Assembly: GCA_017481725.1 (NCBI GenBank)
Contig: JAFUOX010000035.1
Coordinates: 1-35,707, forward strand
DNA: 35,707 bases
Direction of reading: 5' to 3'
Origin: Kiritimatiellia bacterium
GTDB lineage: Bacteria > Verrucomicrobiota > Kiritimatiellia > RFP12 > UBA3636
In this document: piece by piece, positions 9,334 through 18,591 of the stretch
Layout: every line of letters starts with the position of its first letter
Numbering within the stretch: the stretch's first letter is position 1
Translations under genes and position numbers: made by a program
The notes under the pieces: generated by a model
What the model saw: only the letters and a program-made list of their open reading frames with translations
What the model was told of the DNA's origin: nothing
Database searches by the model: none

Positions 9334-10716
9334 ATGAAGAGTAAAGCAATATTGATGCTATTGACTTTTGTAACAACACTTCTAGCTGTTGAAATTGATA
9401 TTCCAGCTTACGAAGCAGAGTTGGATAAGCTTGCAGAAGTGCGTAAGCAAAAAAACACAAGGCTAGTAGTGGAGCGTGGCATCGCTATAGATGTAGAAAA
9501 AAAAGAAATTATTCTTGATGCAATAACAACGGAAATAACCGAAAAGGGTATTAGCGAGTTTGCTGTAATTTCTTTAAATAGTGGTCATGATTATGAAGCA
9601 CTATTTAAGGTCTATGCTACACCAACAGCAATCTGTAAAGCAATTGAATCCTTAGGAACAAAGCGTGGACGCTCGGTCGATTATTCTACACTATGCTTTT
9701 GGTCAAAGGGAGAGCATTTTTCTGTAAGTGTAAAATATAATGGAGTCGAACGTCCAATAACAGATTATATTTTTGATGCAGTGAAAAACCAAATAATGGC
9801 TCCTACTACATTTATATATTTAGGAGCCAAATGGAATAAGCAAGCAGATGGGTCTGAGACCTTTGCTGGCGATTCTGAGGGACCTGGCTCAATCATTTCT
9901 ATGTATAATGAGCCATTGTCTGTTTTTGATATCCCTAAAAATGCTCCTCAAGGCCAAGCCTATGAAAAATCCTTGGTAAGTAAGAATGTTATTGGTATTG
10001 AAGGAGCAAAAGTGGAAATTATTATTCGACCAGAGGCTCGCCCTGCCTCAGCTCCTTCTCGTAATAATGAAATTACAGTTAAGCTAACAAAGGAAGGGCT
10101 TTCAATTAACTCTGCTCCAGCTATTCAACCAGTTGCCTTTGTTGAATATCTAAACGAAAGACAAGCCCTTAAGCAGGATACATACGCACAGTTAGAATAT
10201 GCAGCTGATGTTTCTCTAACAGATATTTCTGGGATGGCTGCGTTAATAAGTCAATTAGAGGTTAAGGAGTTAATAAAGGTAGAAGCTCCTATAAATCAAA
10301 TTTATTATAAAGCTTTTCTGCCTCAGGATGCATGGCTAAAACGCTCTGAAAGATTGGCTCAGCCTTTGGAGCTACATCTCACAAAGCAGGCTAATGCTGT
10401 CGGTAAAAAGCTTATAGCAATAAAGGAAATTTGGCCGGATAATTCTGAAAGCATCAATCCAATTCTTGAGCAAAAGGAATATGATGTTTCTAACGCAGGT
10501 ACAATTAAGGATGTAATTGTTCAAGCAGAGGCTTGGAAGCGTGATTTGTCAATAGATGATTCTGTGTTTAAGAATTATATTGCATCAGGTCAGGCTCCGC
10601 TTCTTGTTTTTGCTCCTATCGATTTAACAATCGAAGAGCTAAAGCATGAATTGGAACCATTTAAGTCAACTCATAAAAATGTTTTTATTTTTGTAGGAAA
10701 GAAAATAATTGATTAG
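9334..10716 (+). CDS. Secreted protein with YdjY-like and ExbD/TolR-like regions
   Basis: A 460-residue exported protein with an N-terminal signal peptide (MKSKAILMLLTFVTTLLAVE). Residues about 45-215 resemble the YdjY domain of Planctomycetes and Verrucomicrobia: EFAVISLNSGHDYEALFKVYATPTAICKAIESLG matches the family pattern in which an exported domain has HxxYE followed by a helix ending in LG. I infer that residues about 240-320 resemble the periplasmic domain of ExbD/TolR (ITVKLTKEGLSINSAPAI, then AQLEYAADVSLTDISG and a helix plus KVEAP). There is no ExbD transmembrane anchor next to it. It overlaps the frame of the next gene closely (stop 10716, next ATG 10730), suggesting coexpression. 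The function is unknown; the two partial assignments are by eye. Confidence 0.7.
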   Translation: MKSKAILMLLTFVTTLLAVEIDIPAYEAELDKLAEVRKQKNTRLVVERGIAIDVEKKEIILDAITTEITEKGISEFAVISLNSGHDYEALFKVYATPTAICKAIESLGTKRGRSVDYSTLCFWSKGEHFSVSVKYNGVERPITDYIFDAVKNQIMAPTTFIYLGAKWNKQADGSETFAGDSEGPGSIISMYNEPLSVFDIPKNAPQGQAYEKSLVSKNVIGIEGAKVEIIIRPEARPASAPSRNNEITVKLTKEGLSINSAPAIQPVAFVEYLNERQALKQDTYAQLEYAADVSLTDISGMAALISQLEVKELIKVEAPINQIYYKAFLPQDAWLKRSERLAQPLELHLTKQANAVGKKLIAIKEIWPDNSESINPILEQKEYDVSNAGTIKDVIVQAEAWKRDLSIDDSVFKNYIASGQAPLLVFAPIDLTIEELKHELEPFKSTHKNVFIFVGKKIID

Positions 10717-10729
10717 AAAGGAAAGTGTT

Positions 10730-12592
10730 ATGAAAAAATGTTTAATTGCAATATTCTCATCATTATTGCTTGTATGCAATATTAGTGCAAAACCAGTGGA
10801 ATATGGTTTTATCTCGGTTAAAAGCTTAAATGATTGCTTAAGCAAAATAAATGAGCTTAATACAGAGCTTCAACTTGGTGCTGCTGTTTATTCCTTGCCA
10901 ATGCTGATTTCACAATCCCTTTCAGAGGGCTATTGTGTTCCAGCATTAGATAAGCCTATTGCTGTTTGCTTAATCCCTGATGAAGAACTGGATGTTGAAA
11001 ATGTCTTTGTGGTTGTTTGCATACCAACAGCATCATCTATGGAAGCAATAGTAAATGAAAAGAAGCTTACTAGTGTTGATGTAGAAAAAAATCTTTATGA
11101 GGCAGAAGGTGTTTTTGTAATATTCAAGGATGGATATGCAATTTTCGCTGAAAATCAATCAATTTGTGAATTTGCTGCCGGATGCTTTACTAAAGCATTT
11201 AAGACATCATTCCCAAAGTCGCTTGTAACGGCAAATATTAATTTAATGGTTGAAGATAAGCTATCTATAGAAAAAGATTTTTCATTTGTCGAAGAAGCTC
11301 CTAACGCTGTTAAACAGGCTTTAACAAGATTTTTTAATTTTTGTATTGAAGTAGCTGATTCTCAAGAATCAGTAGAAATAGGGCTTGACTACGAAAAAGG
11401 CGTCGGATTTGTGCTTGAGTCAAAGTCATATTTTGACAAGACTTCCGAAATGTATAAGAAAAATAAGTCTGTAGATACTGAAATTAAAAGAAAGGATTTG
11501 TTAATGATAAATCCTTCTGCAATTGTTTCTTCTAAAATAGCATTTAATGAAACAGAAAAATATGTATGTGAAAAATTTATAGAAGCATGTTCTTTATCAC
11601 AGAATGAATTTAATGAAATTTATTCTCTTATTGTCGATGAAATGGGAGAAGAATGTGCAGAGATGTTCCCTGAGCTAAAGGAGGATGGGATGAATGATGT
11701 TTGCTACAATTCTCTTAAGAAATTGGGAAAAGCTTTTTCTGACTCAATAAAGTATTCAAATGGGTCTGAAGCAGAAGTTCTATTCGATAAAAAATATTGT
11801 CCTATAATGGTAGGCAAAAGTTTATATGCTCCAGGCTTTGATTATGTTACTCTTGAAAAGGAAACATATCAAGGTATGATGAGCCTTTACAAATTTATTT
11901 TAGAAAAGGCTGATTATAATCCTACAAAACCATTTATTTCACTAGTAGGTCCAACAGCTCTTAATGTTAATACAAAGGAAATTGCTAAGAAGCTTGAAAT
12001 ACCAGATTCTATTAATCTGAATGAAGTTGATGATAATGTGTTCGCCTCAACTACATTTGATATATATATTCCAGATAGCTATACTATTCAGACAGTGTTT
12101 GATGGAGCTACGGTTTACGAATTTATTGCTCCAGGCGATGTAAAGTCTAGTGAGCTAAAGGCTATTATAAATTCTAAAGAGGAAAATGCTTTTGTTAAGG
12201 CTGCTATTGCAGATATGCCTGAAAATAAGGTTTTTGATTTTGGACTTATTTCTGTTGGTAATTTATATAATGCTATATATGATTTCATAACACCTTATCT
12301 TAGCGAGGAAGTCCTTCAGGCTTTAAAGGAAATGGAAATAAATAAACGAGAAAAGCCAGATGCAATTATGTGCTTGCGCGGTATAACTCCTGATGGTGCT
12401 ACTTATGAGAGAGTCGTTGTTGGGTCGGATACAATTATTTCTCTTGCCCCTATTTTTTTATTTGGGGTTGAAGCATCAATGCAGTACGATGAGCCAGAGT
12501 ACATTGATTGCGAGTGCATTGAAGAAGAGTGTGGTGATGCAGTAGAGCCAACAGAAGAGGAAATTATTGAGTATATTCCAGATGAGGAATAA
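10730..12592 (+). CDS. Secreted hypothetical protein with acidic tail
   Basis: A 620-residue exported protein. The ATG at 10730 is chosen over the in-frame ATG at 10709 because AAAGGAAAG (about 10717-10725) precedes it and it opens a good signal peptide (MKKCLIAIFSSLLLVCNISA). The mature part alternates helices and strands, with no recognised catalytic motif. An N-terminal region (about 25-160) has a VFVVVCIPTAS strand and an EGVFVIFKDGYAIFAE hairpin, as in exported DUF-type repeats that test for a bound partner; a related arrangement may recur after residue 400. The C-terminus is very acidic (CECIEEECGDAVEPTEEEIIEYIPDEE runs to the end). It directly follows the YdjY/ExbD-like gene with a 13-nt gap, so the two probably act together in the envelope. 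Function unknown. Confidence 0.7.
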   Translation: MKKCLIAIFSSLLLVCNISAKPVEYGFISVKSLNDCLSKINELNTELQLGAAVYSLPMLISQSLSEGYCVPALDKPIAVCLIPDEELDVENVFVVVCIPTASSMEAIVNEKKLTSVDVEKNLYEAEGVFVIFKDGYAIFAENQSICEFAAGCFTKAFKTSFPKSLVTANINLMVEDKLSIEKDFSFVEEAPNAVKQALTRFFNFCIEVADSQESVEIGLDYEKGVGFVLESKSYFDKTSEMYKKNKSVDTEIKRKDLLMINPSAIVSSKIAFNETEKYVCEKFIEACSLSQNEFNEIYSLIVDEMGEECAEMFPELKEDGMNDVCYNSLKKLGKAFSDSIKYSNGSEAEVLFDKKYCPIMVGKSLYAPGFDYVTLEKETYQGMMSLYKFILEKADYNPTKPFISLVGPTALNVNTKEIAKKLEIPDSINLNEVDDNVFASTTFDIYIPDSYTIQTVFDGATVYEFIAPGDVKSSELKAIINSKEENAFVKAAIADMPENKVFDFGLISVGNLYNAIYDFITPYLSEEVLQALKEMEINKREKPDAIMCLRGITPDGATYERVVVGSDTIISLAPIFLFGVEASMQYDEPEYIDCECIEEECGDAVEPTEEEIIEYIPDEE

Positions 12593-12643
12593 TTTTCTAC
12601 TGTCGCTTAAATTGATTATAATGATAGAGAGCTAGAATATTAG

Positions 12644-14311
12644 ATGATACGCATTACTGTAAAGGATCTCGCCGTTGTCGAGTATGCAGAAATAGAATTT
12701 AACGCAGGCTTAAATACTGTCACAGGTGAAACAGGTGCAGGAAAGTCTGTGTTAATCGGTGCTATAGATCTGCTTACTGGTGGTCGTGCAGATAAGAGTG
12801 CTATCCGCCATGGTGCCGCACAAGCGATTGTTACCGCAGAAATTGATGTTTCACCTGATTTAGAAAAGAAAATAACTCCCATTCTTGAGGAGGCAGATAT
12901 ATCTCCATGCGAGGGGGCTCTTTTACTTTTAAAGCGAACCATTTCCTCTACAGGTGCAGGTCGTTGCTCTGTTAATAGTTGTCCAGCAACTGCAGGTGTT
13001 CTTGCAAAGCTTGGTGCACATCTTGTTGATATGCATGGTCCACACGATAATCAGTCCTTGCTGAATCAATCCTTTCAATTAGATGCTATTGATTCCTATG
13101 GTCAGTGTCAGAAGGAGCGAGAAGAATTTTCTTTAATTTGGGAGCAGCGTAAAGCAAAGCTTGCAGAGCGAGAGGAGCTTTTTGGTTCAGCAGAAGCAAC
13201 TGAGCGTGAGCTTGATATTCTCAAGTATCAAGTAGAAGAAATCGCAGCAGCAAAGCTCTCAGAGGATGATGGTGAGCCTCTTATTTCAGAATATACAGAA
13301 GCCTCAAATGCCGCTCGTATAATTGAACTTGCAAATGGGGCAATGGCCGCGTTGACCGATGATCAGATGGCAGCAACAAATTCTGTTGCTGCTGCAATTC
13401 GCCTTATCGATGAAATGAATACTCTTGGCTCATCAAATGCAAAGGATTGGTCTGAGGAAGCAAAGTCGATTTCTATTCAAATTTCTGAGCTCGCAAAAAA
13501 TATTGCAGATGTTGCTTCACGCTTAGACATTTCACCAGATAGAATCCAATGGCTGGAGGATAGAGTAAATTTAGTTGAGCGCTTAAAATCTAAATACGGA
13601 AAAACACTTGATGCGGTTTTAGACTTTTATGAAAAGGGAAGAGCAAGATTAAATGAGCTTTCTTCCCGCGGGGAGCGTGCAGAAAAAATTGATGCTGAAA
13701 TTGATGCTCTTACTTCTCAACTAAAGGAAGCAGGAGCAAAGCTACATGAAAAGCGTAGCTCAGCAGCTAAGCTTCTAGCAAAGGCTGTATCAAAGGAGCT
13801 AGCTGATTTAGGCATTGCTCAAGCAGCATTTACAATTGAATTAAAAGAAGGTGAAAGTGCAACAGGCTTTGATGTGGCAGAGTTCGGCTTTACTCCAAAC
13901 CTTGGCGAGCCAGAACGTCCACTAAGAATGATTGCTTCAAGTGGTGAAATTTCTCGCGTGATGCTTGCACTTAAAACATCACTCGCTGAGCATGATCAAA
14001 TACCAATTCTTGTATTTGATGAAATTGATGCTAATATCGGTGGAGAAATTGCTCATACAGTTGGTAAAAAGCTTGCCCACGTTGCAAAGACTCATCTAGT
14101 AATTTGCATTACACACCTTCCTCAGGTGGCAGCGTGTGGAACAACACATTTTGCTGTGGCAAAGTCTGTTGCTGATGGAAGAACATCAACCCATATTGAT
14201 ATGCTCTCGCAAGAGGAGCGTGTTGAAGAGCTTGTGCGTATGCTTGGTGGGGCAGGGCTAACCTCTGTGACAAAGGACCACGCACGCGAGCTATTAAGCT
14301 CAGCACACTAA
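12644..14311 (+). CDS. recN: DNA repair ATPase RecN
   Basis: RecN is an SMC-like ATPase that acts at DNA double-strand breaks with RecA-dependent repair. It has 555 residues, the family norm. The first strand and Walker A are clear (GETGAGKSVLIGAIDLL near residues 28-44), followed by the RecN-specific DMHGPHDNQSLL segment. The centre is a long coiled coil with a hinge (ELDILKYQVEEIAAAKL through the Ser/Glu-rich stretch). The C-terminus has the ABC-type signature region (SSGEISRVMLALK) and Walker B (ILVFDEIDANIGGE near 456), then CITHLPQVAA. A TATAAT at 12617-12622 suggests its own promoter with a short leader, although the -35 is poor. No strong ribosome site is seen before the ATG. Confidence 0.95.
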   Translation: MIRITVKDLAVVEYAEIEFNAGLNTVTGETGAGKSVLIGAIDLLTGGRADKSAIRHGAAQAIVTAEIDVSPDLEKKITPILEEADISPCEGALLLLKRTISSTGAGRCSVNSCPATAGVLAKLGAHLVDMHGPHDNQSLLNQSFQLDAIDSYGQCQKEREEFSLIWEQRKAKLAEREELFGSAEATERELDILKYQVEEIAAAKLSEDDGEPLISEYTEASNAARIIELANGAMAALTDDQMAATNSVAAAIRLIDEMNTLGSSNAKDWSEEAKSISIQISELAKNIADVASRLDISPDRIQWLEDRVNLVERLKSKYGKTLDAVLDFYEKGRARLNELSSRGERAEKIDAEIDALTSQLKEAGAKLHEKRSSAAKLLAKAVSKELADLGIAQAAFTIELKEGESATGFDVAEFGFTPNLGEPERPLRMIASSGEISRVMLALKTSLAEHDQIPILVFDEIDANIGGEIAHTVGKKLAHVAKTHLVICITHLPQVAACGTTHFAVAKSVADGRTSTHIDMLSQEERVEELVRMLGGAGLTSVTKDHARELLSSAH

Positions 14312-14370
14312 AACGGATTTCTAATAACAAATTAATTTATAAAAACAATATTTCCAAAAAGGAGAAAACA

Positions 14371-15558
14371 ATGGCTAAAAAGATGAAAGCAAGTGATGAA
14401 TTGAGAATTGGCGTACTAGGTGCAGGTGGTCGTGGATGGCTAGCTTCTCTAGCACATAAGCCAGGTGAAGGCTCACGCGTTGTGGCACTGTGCGATATCC
14501 GTAAGGAGGCATTTAAGGGCTGGGAGGATGTTCGCAAAAGAGAAGATAATGCACCAAAAATGTATTGCTGTGAGGATTATCGCCGCGTACTAGATAGAGA
14601 TGATGTTGATGCTGTGTTTATCACAACACCAGACTATTGTCATGAGGAAATGGCTCTTGCTGCAATCGAGGCAGGTAAGGCAGTTTACCTAGAAAAGCCA
14701 ATGGCAATTACAATTGAGGGCTGCGACAAAATTTTGCGTCTAACAAAGGAAAAGAAGGCTCGTCTATTTGTAGGTCACAATATGCGTCATATGGCATTTG
14801 TCACAACAATGAAGCGTTTAATCGATGAGGGTGCAATCGGTAACCTTCAGACAGTATGGTGCCGCCACTTCATTAACTATGGTGGTGACGCATACTTTAA
14901 GGATTGGCATTCAGAGCAGAAGAACACAACAGGACTTCTTCTTCAGAAGGGCGCACATGATATTGATGTTATTCATTGGCTTTCTGGTGGCTACACAAAG
15001 CGCGTCATTGGTATGGGTAAGCTTTCTGTTTACAATCGTTGCAAGAACCGCCGCTCACCTGATGAGCTTGGTTGTGCACGTTTTGATGATAAGCATTGGC
15101 CACCACTTTCTCAGACCGGTATTTCACCTGTAATAGATGTCGAGGACTCAAGCACAATTATGATGCAGCTAGACAATGGAGTCACAGCAAACTATATGCA
15201 GTGCCAGTATGCTCCTGATGCTTGCCGCAACTACACCTTTATTGGAGATGAGGGTCGTATCGAGAATATTACCGAGACAAAGATTGCTATTTCTCGTTCT
15301 CGCCACGGCTGGGGTGAGCAGGATGAGATTATTCGCGTAATCAATGGCTATGACCTACATGGTGGTGCAGATCCATTAATTGTTGATTCCTTTGTTAAAT
15401 ATGCAAAGGGTTTAGCAGGAGCAGGAGTAAATTCACCATTGGCAGCAAGAAATTCAGTTGCAACTGGCGTGATGGGAACACGCTCAATTCGTGAGGATAA
15501 CATGCCGTTTGATGTTCCTCCAGTTGATGCAGACATTTTGAAGTACTTTTCAAAATAA
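14371..15558 (+). CDS. Gfo/Idh/MocA family oxidoreductase
   Basis: An NAD(P)-dependent sugar or cyclitol dehydrogenase of the glucose-fructose oxidoreductase family, 395 residues. The Rossmann motif VLGAGGRGW is at residues 15-23; AVFITTPDYCHEEMALAAIEAG is the usual second nucleotide-binding segment, and EKPMAIT near 109-115 is the hallmark EKP with the catalytic Lys. DIDVIHWLSGG supplies the expected Asp/His pair. AAGGAG (14358-14363) precedes the ATG. The exact substrate cannot be told from sequence. The next gene, 53 nt downstream, is an amidohydrolase, a pairing consistent with a small catabolic operon for a sugar acid, lactone or related compound. It has no signal peptide and is probably cytoplasmic. 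Confidence 0.9.
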   Translation: MAKKMKASDELRIGVLGAGGRGWLASLAHKPGEGSRVVALCDIRKEAFKGWEDVRKREDNAPKMYCCEDYRRVLDRDDVDAVFITTPDYCHEEMALAAIEAGKAVYLEKPMAITIEGCDKILRLTKEKKARLFVGHNMRHMAFVTTMKRLIDEGAIGNLQTVWCRHFINYGGDAYFKDWHSEQKNTTGLLLQKGAHDIDVIHWLSGGYTKRVIGMGKLSVYNRCKNRRSPDELGCARFDDKHWPPLSQTGISPVIDVEDSSTIMMQLDNGVTANYMQCQYAPDACRNYTFIGDEGRIENITETKIAISRSRHGWGEQDEIIRVINGYDLHGGADPLIVDSFVKYAKGLAGAGVNSPLAARNSVATGVMGTRSIREDNMPFDVPPVDADILKYFSK

Positions 15559-15611
15559 TGTAAACAAAAATAAATTTTAATTCATAATTATTTTGTAAGT
15601 AGGAGAAATTT

Positions 15612-16676
15612 ATGGCAAAAGATACAGTTATTGATTCCCATATCCACATTATGGGTTGGTATGACAAATTGGGAAATTATTTTATCGATGGCCTAGAGCA
15701 CTATCGTAATAAATTTGGTTTGAAAGCAATCAATCTTGCTGCTCTTCCAGCAGGAGACATGAATGTTTCTAACAACATCATCCAAGCAGTTTATAAGCAT
15801 GTAAACAAGAATACCTTCGCTCATGGTGGAGTCACATATCACAAGTATCCTGTGCCTGACCAAATGCCAGAGGGAATGGATTTGGTCACACAATATCATG
15901 AGCTTATGGAAATTGGCTTTGATGGTATTAAGATGCTTGAGGGTAAGCCAAGCCACCATAAGATGATTGGTCGCGATATGTCAGATAGCTTCTATGATCC
16001 ATTTTTTGCTGAATTAGAGAAGGATCAGACACACTTAATTTTCCATGTAAACGATCCAGAGGAATATTGGGATAAAAGCAATCCAGATGTTGAAAGATTA
16101 AGACAACTTGGTTGGTTCTATGGTGATGGCGATTATGCTTCTTATGAAGAAGTAGTTCGTCAGACCTTTGCAATTCTTGAGCATCACCCTAATCTTTGCG
16201 TAAACTTTGCCCATTTCCTATTCTTCTCTGGCTGCCCAGAAAAGCTAGAAGAGGCATTTGCAAAGTATCCAAATATGGGTGTAGATATAACTCCAGGAGG
16301 AGAAATGTATCTTGGCTTTGATGCTCGATTTGAATATTACAAGGAATTTTTCACAAAATATTCAGAGAGAATTCAATTTGGTACAGATATTGTTCCAGGA
16401 AGCCACGAATCACAGGAGTGGTTGTATGACCGTGTTTACCGTTACATTGCCACAGAAGAAAAGTTCCAAGGCTTTGCAAATAGAATTCACACGGGCTTCA
16501 ACCTCCCTCAGGAGGCTAAGGATAATATCCTTTATAAGAACTTTGAGCGTACAGTTGGTGAGACACCAAAACCAATCAATACAGCAGCTCTATTAAAGTA
16601 TATTGAAAAATATCGCTGCCTAATGCCTGAGAAGGATGCTATTGAGGTCGATAAAGTTATAAAGGAATATCTATAA
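15612..16676 (+). CDS. Amidohydrolase-related metal-dependent hydrolase
   Basis: A 354-residue cytoplasmic protein of the amidohydrolase 2 (TIM-barrel) type. The N-terminal metal motif DSHIHIMG places His 10 and His 12. Later His candidates occur in LIFHVNDPEE and NFAHFLFF, and the terminal barrel Asp in FGTDIVPG near residues 256-263 matches the usual active-site Asp. Members hydrolyse or decarboxylate lactones, amides and aromatic acids; the substrate here is unknown. AGGAG at 15601-15605 precedes the ATG at a suitable distance. It follows an Idh-type oxidoreductase gene by 53 nt, so a two-gene catabolic unit is likely. The 200-bp gap after it is AT-rich and holds the promoter of the next gene. 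Confidence 0.85.
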   Translation: MAKDTVIDSHIHIMGWYDKLGNYFIDGLEHYRNKFGLKAINLAALPAGDMNVSNNIIQAVYKHVNKNTFAHGGVTYHKYPVPDQMPEGMDLVTQYHELMEIGFDGIKMLEGKPSHHKMIGRDMSDSFYDPFFAELEKDQTHLIFHVNDPEEYWDKSNPDVERLRQLGWFYGDGDYASYEEVVRQTFAILEHHPNLCVNFAHFLFFSGCPEKLEEAFAKYPNMGVDITPGGEMYLGFDARFEYYKEFFTKYSERIQFGTDIVPGSHESQEWLYDRVYRYIATEEKFQGFANRIHTGFNLPQEAKDNILYKNFERTVGETPKPINTAALLKYIEKYRCLMPEKDAIEVDKVIKEYL

Positions 16677-16760
16677 CCCCAAATTTGGTAAAAAAATGGT
16701 AAAATTAGCATTACATATGCAAAAAAAAATGAAAAATATTTGTTTTTTTATGAAATAGGG

Positions 16761-16790
16761 TTGACTAATAACTTATATAAGTACTATAAT
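16761..16790 (+). promoter_or_regulatory. Strong sigma-70-type promoter for the 16878 gene
   Basis: TTGACT (16761-16766) and a perfect TATAAT (16785-16790) are separated by 18 bp. The start of transcription would fall near 16797, giving a leader of about 80 nt. Confidence 0.75.
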
Positions 16791-16797
16791 TTAACAG

Positions 16798-16822
16798 AAA
16801 GTTGGGATAGGTACACAACTTT
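16798..16822 (+). promoter_or_regulatory. 5' leader stem-loop
   Basis: AAAGTTG (16798-16804) pairs perfectly with CAACTTT (16816-16822) around an 11-nt loop. It lies at or just after the predicted transcript start, so it could stabilise the 5' end of an abundant mRNA. This is inference. Confidence 0.45.
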
Positions 16823-16877
16823 TCATTTTACTAACTAAAAAAATACTAAATTAAACACGAAAAAGAGGAGTGAGAAT

Positions 16878-18284
16878 ATGAAATTCTCTAAATTACTAAC
16901 AACAGCAATGATGTCCGTTGCTTTAGTAGCTTCTTCAAGTGCATTTGCTGCTGAGGAGACACCTTGGTGGTCAATGGACTTTGATGGACTAGCTATTGAA
17001 GAGGGTGGCACATTGACAAATACATTGAATACTGCATATGGCACAGAACAGAATGGTGTGTGGTCAACAGAAGAGGGTGATCTTACAACATTTGAGAATG
17101 ATAAGCTAAAGCTAAATACTCAGGGAACAGACCTAACATGGACACCAAATGGTGACAATAACACAAAAGCAATCACATACATCGATGCTGATGTAACATT
17201 TGTTGGTTCTGATACTGCACCAACAATTTCTGAGACAGATGTTCACACAGCTGTTTATCTAAAGAACATTATCAACGATGAAACTGGTGAGGTTGCATCT
17301 AGCGTTCTTTGTGCTTGGGTTCGCACAGGAACAGAAGATGCTACATGGGTTGAATTATCAGGATATGTTATTAAGGATGGTGGAGAATATAATCTACGTA
17401 TTATGTTAGATGATATTAATTTATCATTCTTTATTGAGGATACTCTACTAACTGGTACAGATGGTGTAACAACTAAGTTTAAGACAGCAAAGGATGGTTA
17501 TGCAGGAGCTGTAGATTCTGTTTCTTTCCGTGGAACAGGTTTTGTTGATAACTTCGCTGCATCTCAGAAAGTTAAGGAAGCTGCTGCAACAGCAAATGTT
17601 GTTGCATATAAAGTATTCAAAGACAATGTTGATGTAACTTCTTCATGGCAAGGTGAGGACTTCTTGTTCCAGAGTTTTGGTCAAACAGAATTGATTCTTG
17701 ATGGTACACCATCCAATGTTGCATTCATTTGGGATGAGGCACAAGATTTTGATGGTGGATTCACTTCTCTAGGCAAGGTAGCAGCTATTAAACTTGTGGC
17801 TGACGGAGAATCATATGAGGGTATCTTTGTTGATGGTGCATTAACAGGCGATACAAATGTGCTTTCTGTTGAGACAGGAAGTGATGGAGGGTATGTTTAC
17901 TATACTGTAGTTGTTGACACAGATGATTTAACTGTAGCAAACGCAGAATACACACTTGAAGTTTACTATGGTGAGTACACACCATCAGAGGATCCAGACC
18001 CAGATCCAGAGGTTCCTGCTGTTGAGCCTGATCCAATCAAGATCTCAGCAATCTCTCTAGTAGGTGACAATGTTGTAGTAACAGTTGTTCCTGCAACAGA
18101 AGGTGGCAAGATTAAGGCTGGTGTAAATTACTGGGCTGTAGTATCTGCTACACTAGGTGGTGACGAGACAGCTCAAGATCCTGTAACTGTTCCTGAAGAT
18201 ACAAATTCTCTACAGATTACAGTACCTGCAACAGGCGATAGCTTGTTCATCAAGGTAAAGGCTGATACAGCAACTGCTAAATAA
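16878..18284 (+). CDS. Secreted beta-rich protein, probably abundant
   Basis: A 468-residue exported protein with a clear signal peptide (MKFSKLLTTAMMSVALVASS, cleavage likely after AFA). Residues about 30-225 look like a concanavalin/LamG-type sandwich, from WWSMDFDGLAIEEGG to VSFRGTGFVDNFAAS. A second beta domain follows, then an acidic Pro-rich linker (PSEDPDPDPEVPAVEPDP) and a short C-terminal sandwich ending SLFIKVKADTATAK. No enzyme motif is seen. The gene has a consensus-like promoter, a leader stem-loop, AGGAG 7 nt before the ATG and a strong terminator, so it is probably monocistronic and highly expressed. A structural surface or matrix role fits, but is inferred from expression signals rather than homology. 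Confidence 0.8.
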   Translation: MKFSKLLTTAMMSVALVASSSAFAAEETPWWSMDFDGLAIEEGGTLTNTLNTAYGTEQNGVWSTEEGDLTTFENDKLKLNTQGTDLTWTPNGDNNTKAITYIDADVTFVGSDTAPTISETDVHTAVYLKNIINDETGEVASSVLCAWVRTGTEDATWVELSGYVIKDGGEYNLRIMLDDINLSFFIEDTLLTGTDGVTTKFKTAKDGYAGAVDSVSFRGTGFVDNFAASQKVKEAAATANVVAYKVFKDNVDVTSSWQGEDFLFQSFGQTELILDGTPSNVAFIWDEAQDFDGGFTSLGKVAAIKLVADGESYEGIFVDGALTGDTNVLSVETGSDGGYVYYTVVVDTDDLTVANAEYTLEVYYGEYTPSEDPDPDPEVPAVEPDPIKISAISLVGDNVVVTVVPATEGGKIKAGVNYWAVVSATLGGDETAQDPVTVPEDTNSLQITVPATGDSLFIKVKADTATAK

Positions 18285-18316
18285 TCAAAAAGCTTACGCT
18301 AATTGATTAAACCTAT

Positions 18317-18349
18317 AAAAGGCTTCTCCGAAAGGGGAAGCCTTTTTTT
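18317..18349 (+). terminator. Rho-independent terminator after the 16878 gene
   Basis: A 13-bp stem (18317-18329 with 18334-18346, one T-G wobble) closes on a GAAA tetraloop and runs into a T tract to 18349. Confidence 0.9.
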
Positions 18350-18376
18350 GCTTGTAAGGAGCTGGTGTTATACCAC

Positions 18377-18463
18377 AAAATGAAGCTATGCTTCGCTTCA
18401 TAGCACCTAAGAGGCATATGATACATCTAAGGTGCGCTTCATAGCACGTATGTGCTGCTTCAT
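18377..18463. repeat. Composite repeat A: hairpin train
   Basis: GCTTCAT occurs at 18395-18401, 18436-18442 and 18457-18463. Between the first two lies hairpin HP1 (18403-18435; GCACCT pairs with AGGTGC). Between the second and third lies HP3 (AGCAC 18443-18447, GTGCT 18452-18456). ATGAAGC at 18380-18386 is the inverse complement of GCTTCAT. This copy has HP1 and HP3 but lacks HP2, unlike copies B and C. Confidence 0.8.
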
Positions 18464-18467
18464 CCTC

Positions 18468-18590
18468 AAAACTCAACTATCAAACTATCAAACTCGCATA
18501 CTCGCCAACTTGCAAACTAACTCAATTCTTGTATAGTTTTACAGTTTTACAGTTTGATAGTTTGTCAGTTTGCGAGTTAAAAAGTTAATA
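18468..18590. repeat. Composite repeat A: mirrored 8-bp unit array
   Basis: The left half carries AACT-type units in an 8-bp register (AACTATCA, AACTCGCA forms). The right half has AGTT at 18535, 18543, 18551, 18559, 18567, 18575 and 18583, exactly every 8 bp, with intervening TTAC, TTAC, TGAT, TGTC, TGCG and AAAA. Left units are inverse complements of right units, so the array can fold into a long imperfect stem. Confidence 0.8.
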
Positions 18591-18591
18591 T

